35,845 nt of DNA from Alphaproteobacteria bacterium (GTDB taxonomy: Bacteria; Pseudomonadota; Alphaproteobacteria; Caulobacterales; Aquidulcibacteraceae). The position numbers and the translations under genes are program-made. Location: NCBI GenBank assembly GCA_018971945.1, contig JAGWZH010000021.1, positions 1-35,845 on the forward strand, given 5' to 3'. The stretch's first letter is position 1; each line of letters starts with the position of its first letter. Shown here one piece after another: positions 35,619-35,845 of this stretch. The notes beneath the pieces were generated by a model. That model ran no database searches. It saw only the letters and a program-made list of their open reading frames with translations, and was not told the DNA's origin.

Positions 35619-35845
35619 TCAAAGCGCTAGCGCCGCGATTTCCGCCCGGAGGTCCTCAAGCCCCGCCCCTGAATGGGCGCTCGCCGCATGCAACACAGGG
35701 TGCGCCGCAGGCCGCCGTTTGACGGCGTCCGCGCAAGCCTGCAGAGTCGCTTCAAGGGCGGAAGCCTTGGGTTTATCGATTTTTGTCAGGACCAGCTGAT
35801 AGCCCACAGCGCTCTCGTCTAGAATTGTCATAACCTGCAGATCGC
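35619..35845 (-). CDS. engB: Ribosome-assembly GTPase EngB/YihA (C-terminal part)
   Basis: Only the last 75 or so residues are in the window; the gene begins beyond base 35845. Visible are the MTILDESAVGYQLVLTKIDK segment with the G4-type TKID, and HAASAHSGAGLEDLR with the G5-type SA. Together with a location before argB these are typical of the YihA/YsxC/EngB GTPase, which supports 50S assembly. The internal ATG at 35831 is not the start because the frame is open to the edge. Confidence 0.85.
   Translation of the reverse strand, partial: DLQVMTILDESAVGYQLVLTKIDKPKASALEATLQACADAVKRRPAAHPVLHAASAHSGAGLEDLRAEIAALAL

Overview
The window looks like chromosomal DNA of a GC-rich alphaproteobacterium, most likely of the Hyphomonadaceae/Maricaulaceae/Caulobacterales group. 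The reasons are the split three-subunit proton-translocating transhydrogenase next to an aa3-oxidase subunit IV gene, a DUF1013/TrcR cell-cycle regulator, a COQ9-family protein, DUF465 (YdcH) genes, an HfsD/HfsA-like polysaccharide export set, and the engB-argB-(DUF1036)-pyrimidine nucleotidase-dapD order. No tRNA, rRNA, CRISPR array, insertion sequence or prophage was recognised. This is inference from gene content; no database search was run.

Region 1 (1-10673) is an extracellular polysaccharide locus. It encodes the end of an unknown gene, a Wzx-type flippase, a Wzy/O-antigen-polymerase-like membrane protein, a decayed metallophosphatase (pseudogene), a Wza-type export protein with a proline-rich repeat and two near-identical SLBB domains, an outer-membrane beta-barrel, a Wzc-like tyrosine autokinase/co-polymerase, a small membrane-anchored protein overlapping the kinase gene, and on the opposite strand a second O-antigen ligase/polymerase-like protein. 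Together they would flip, polymerise and export a polymer such as a holdfast- or capsule-like polysaccharide.

Region 2 (10793-16934) starts with a hotdog thioesterase and an alpha/beta hydrolase. It then holds the energy-coupling cluster: cytochrome oxidase subunit IV, pntAA, an NTF2-like protein, pntAB, a protein with a colicin-immunity-like N-terminus and a membrane domain, and pntB. Two accessory genes are thus interleaved with the three transhydrogenase subunits.

Region 3 (17047-23147) has a DUF707-like glycosyltransferase candidate, a membrane protein with a lipase-like domain, about 1.1 kb of gene-poor DNA with a probable frameshifted zinc-ribbon membrane gene, and a NatAB-like ABC exporter pair.

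Region 4 (23218-29991) holds housekeeping and regulatory genes: rpsU (apparent CTG start), COQ9, an orphan excisionase-type HTH protein, purEK, a stand-alone GGDEF diguanylate cyclase, two divergent YdcH proteins, trcR and dapE.

Region 5 (30188-35845) has a small secreted protein and a DUF418 membrane protein on the plus strand, facing a compact minus-strand operon engB-argB-DUF1036-pyrimidine nucleotidase-dapD. The last gene (engB) runs off the window. The strongest unusual observations are the phosphatase pseudogene inside the polysaccharide locus, the recent SLBB duplication and the ALAPP-type repeat in the export protein, the accessory genes inside the pnt cluster, and the non-AUG start of rpsU.
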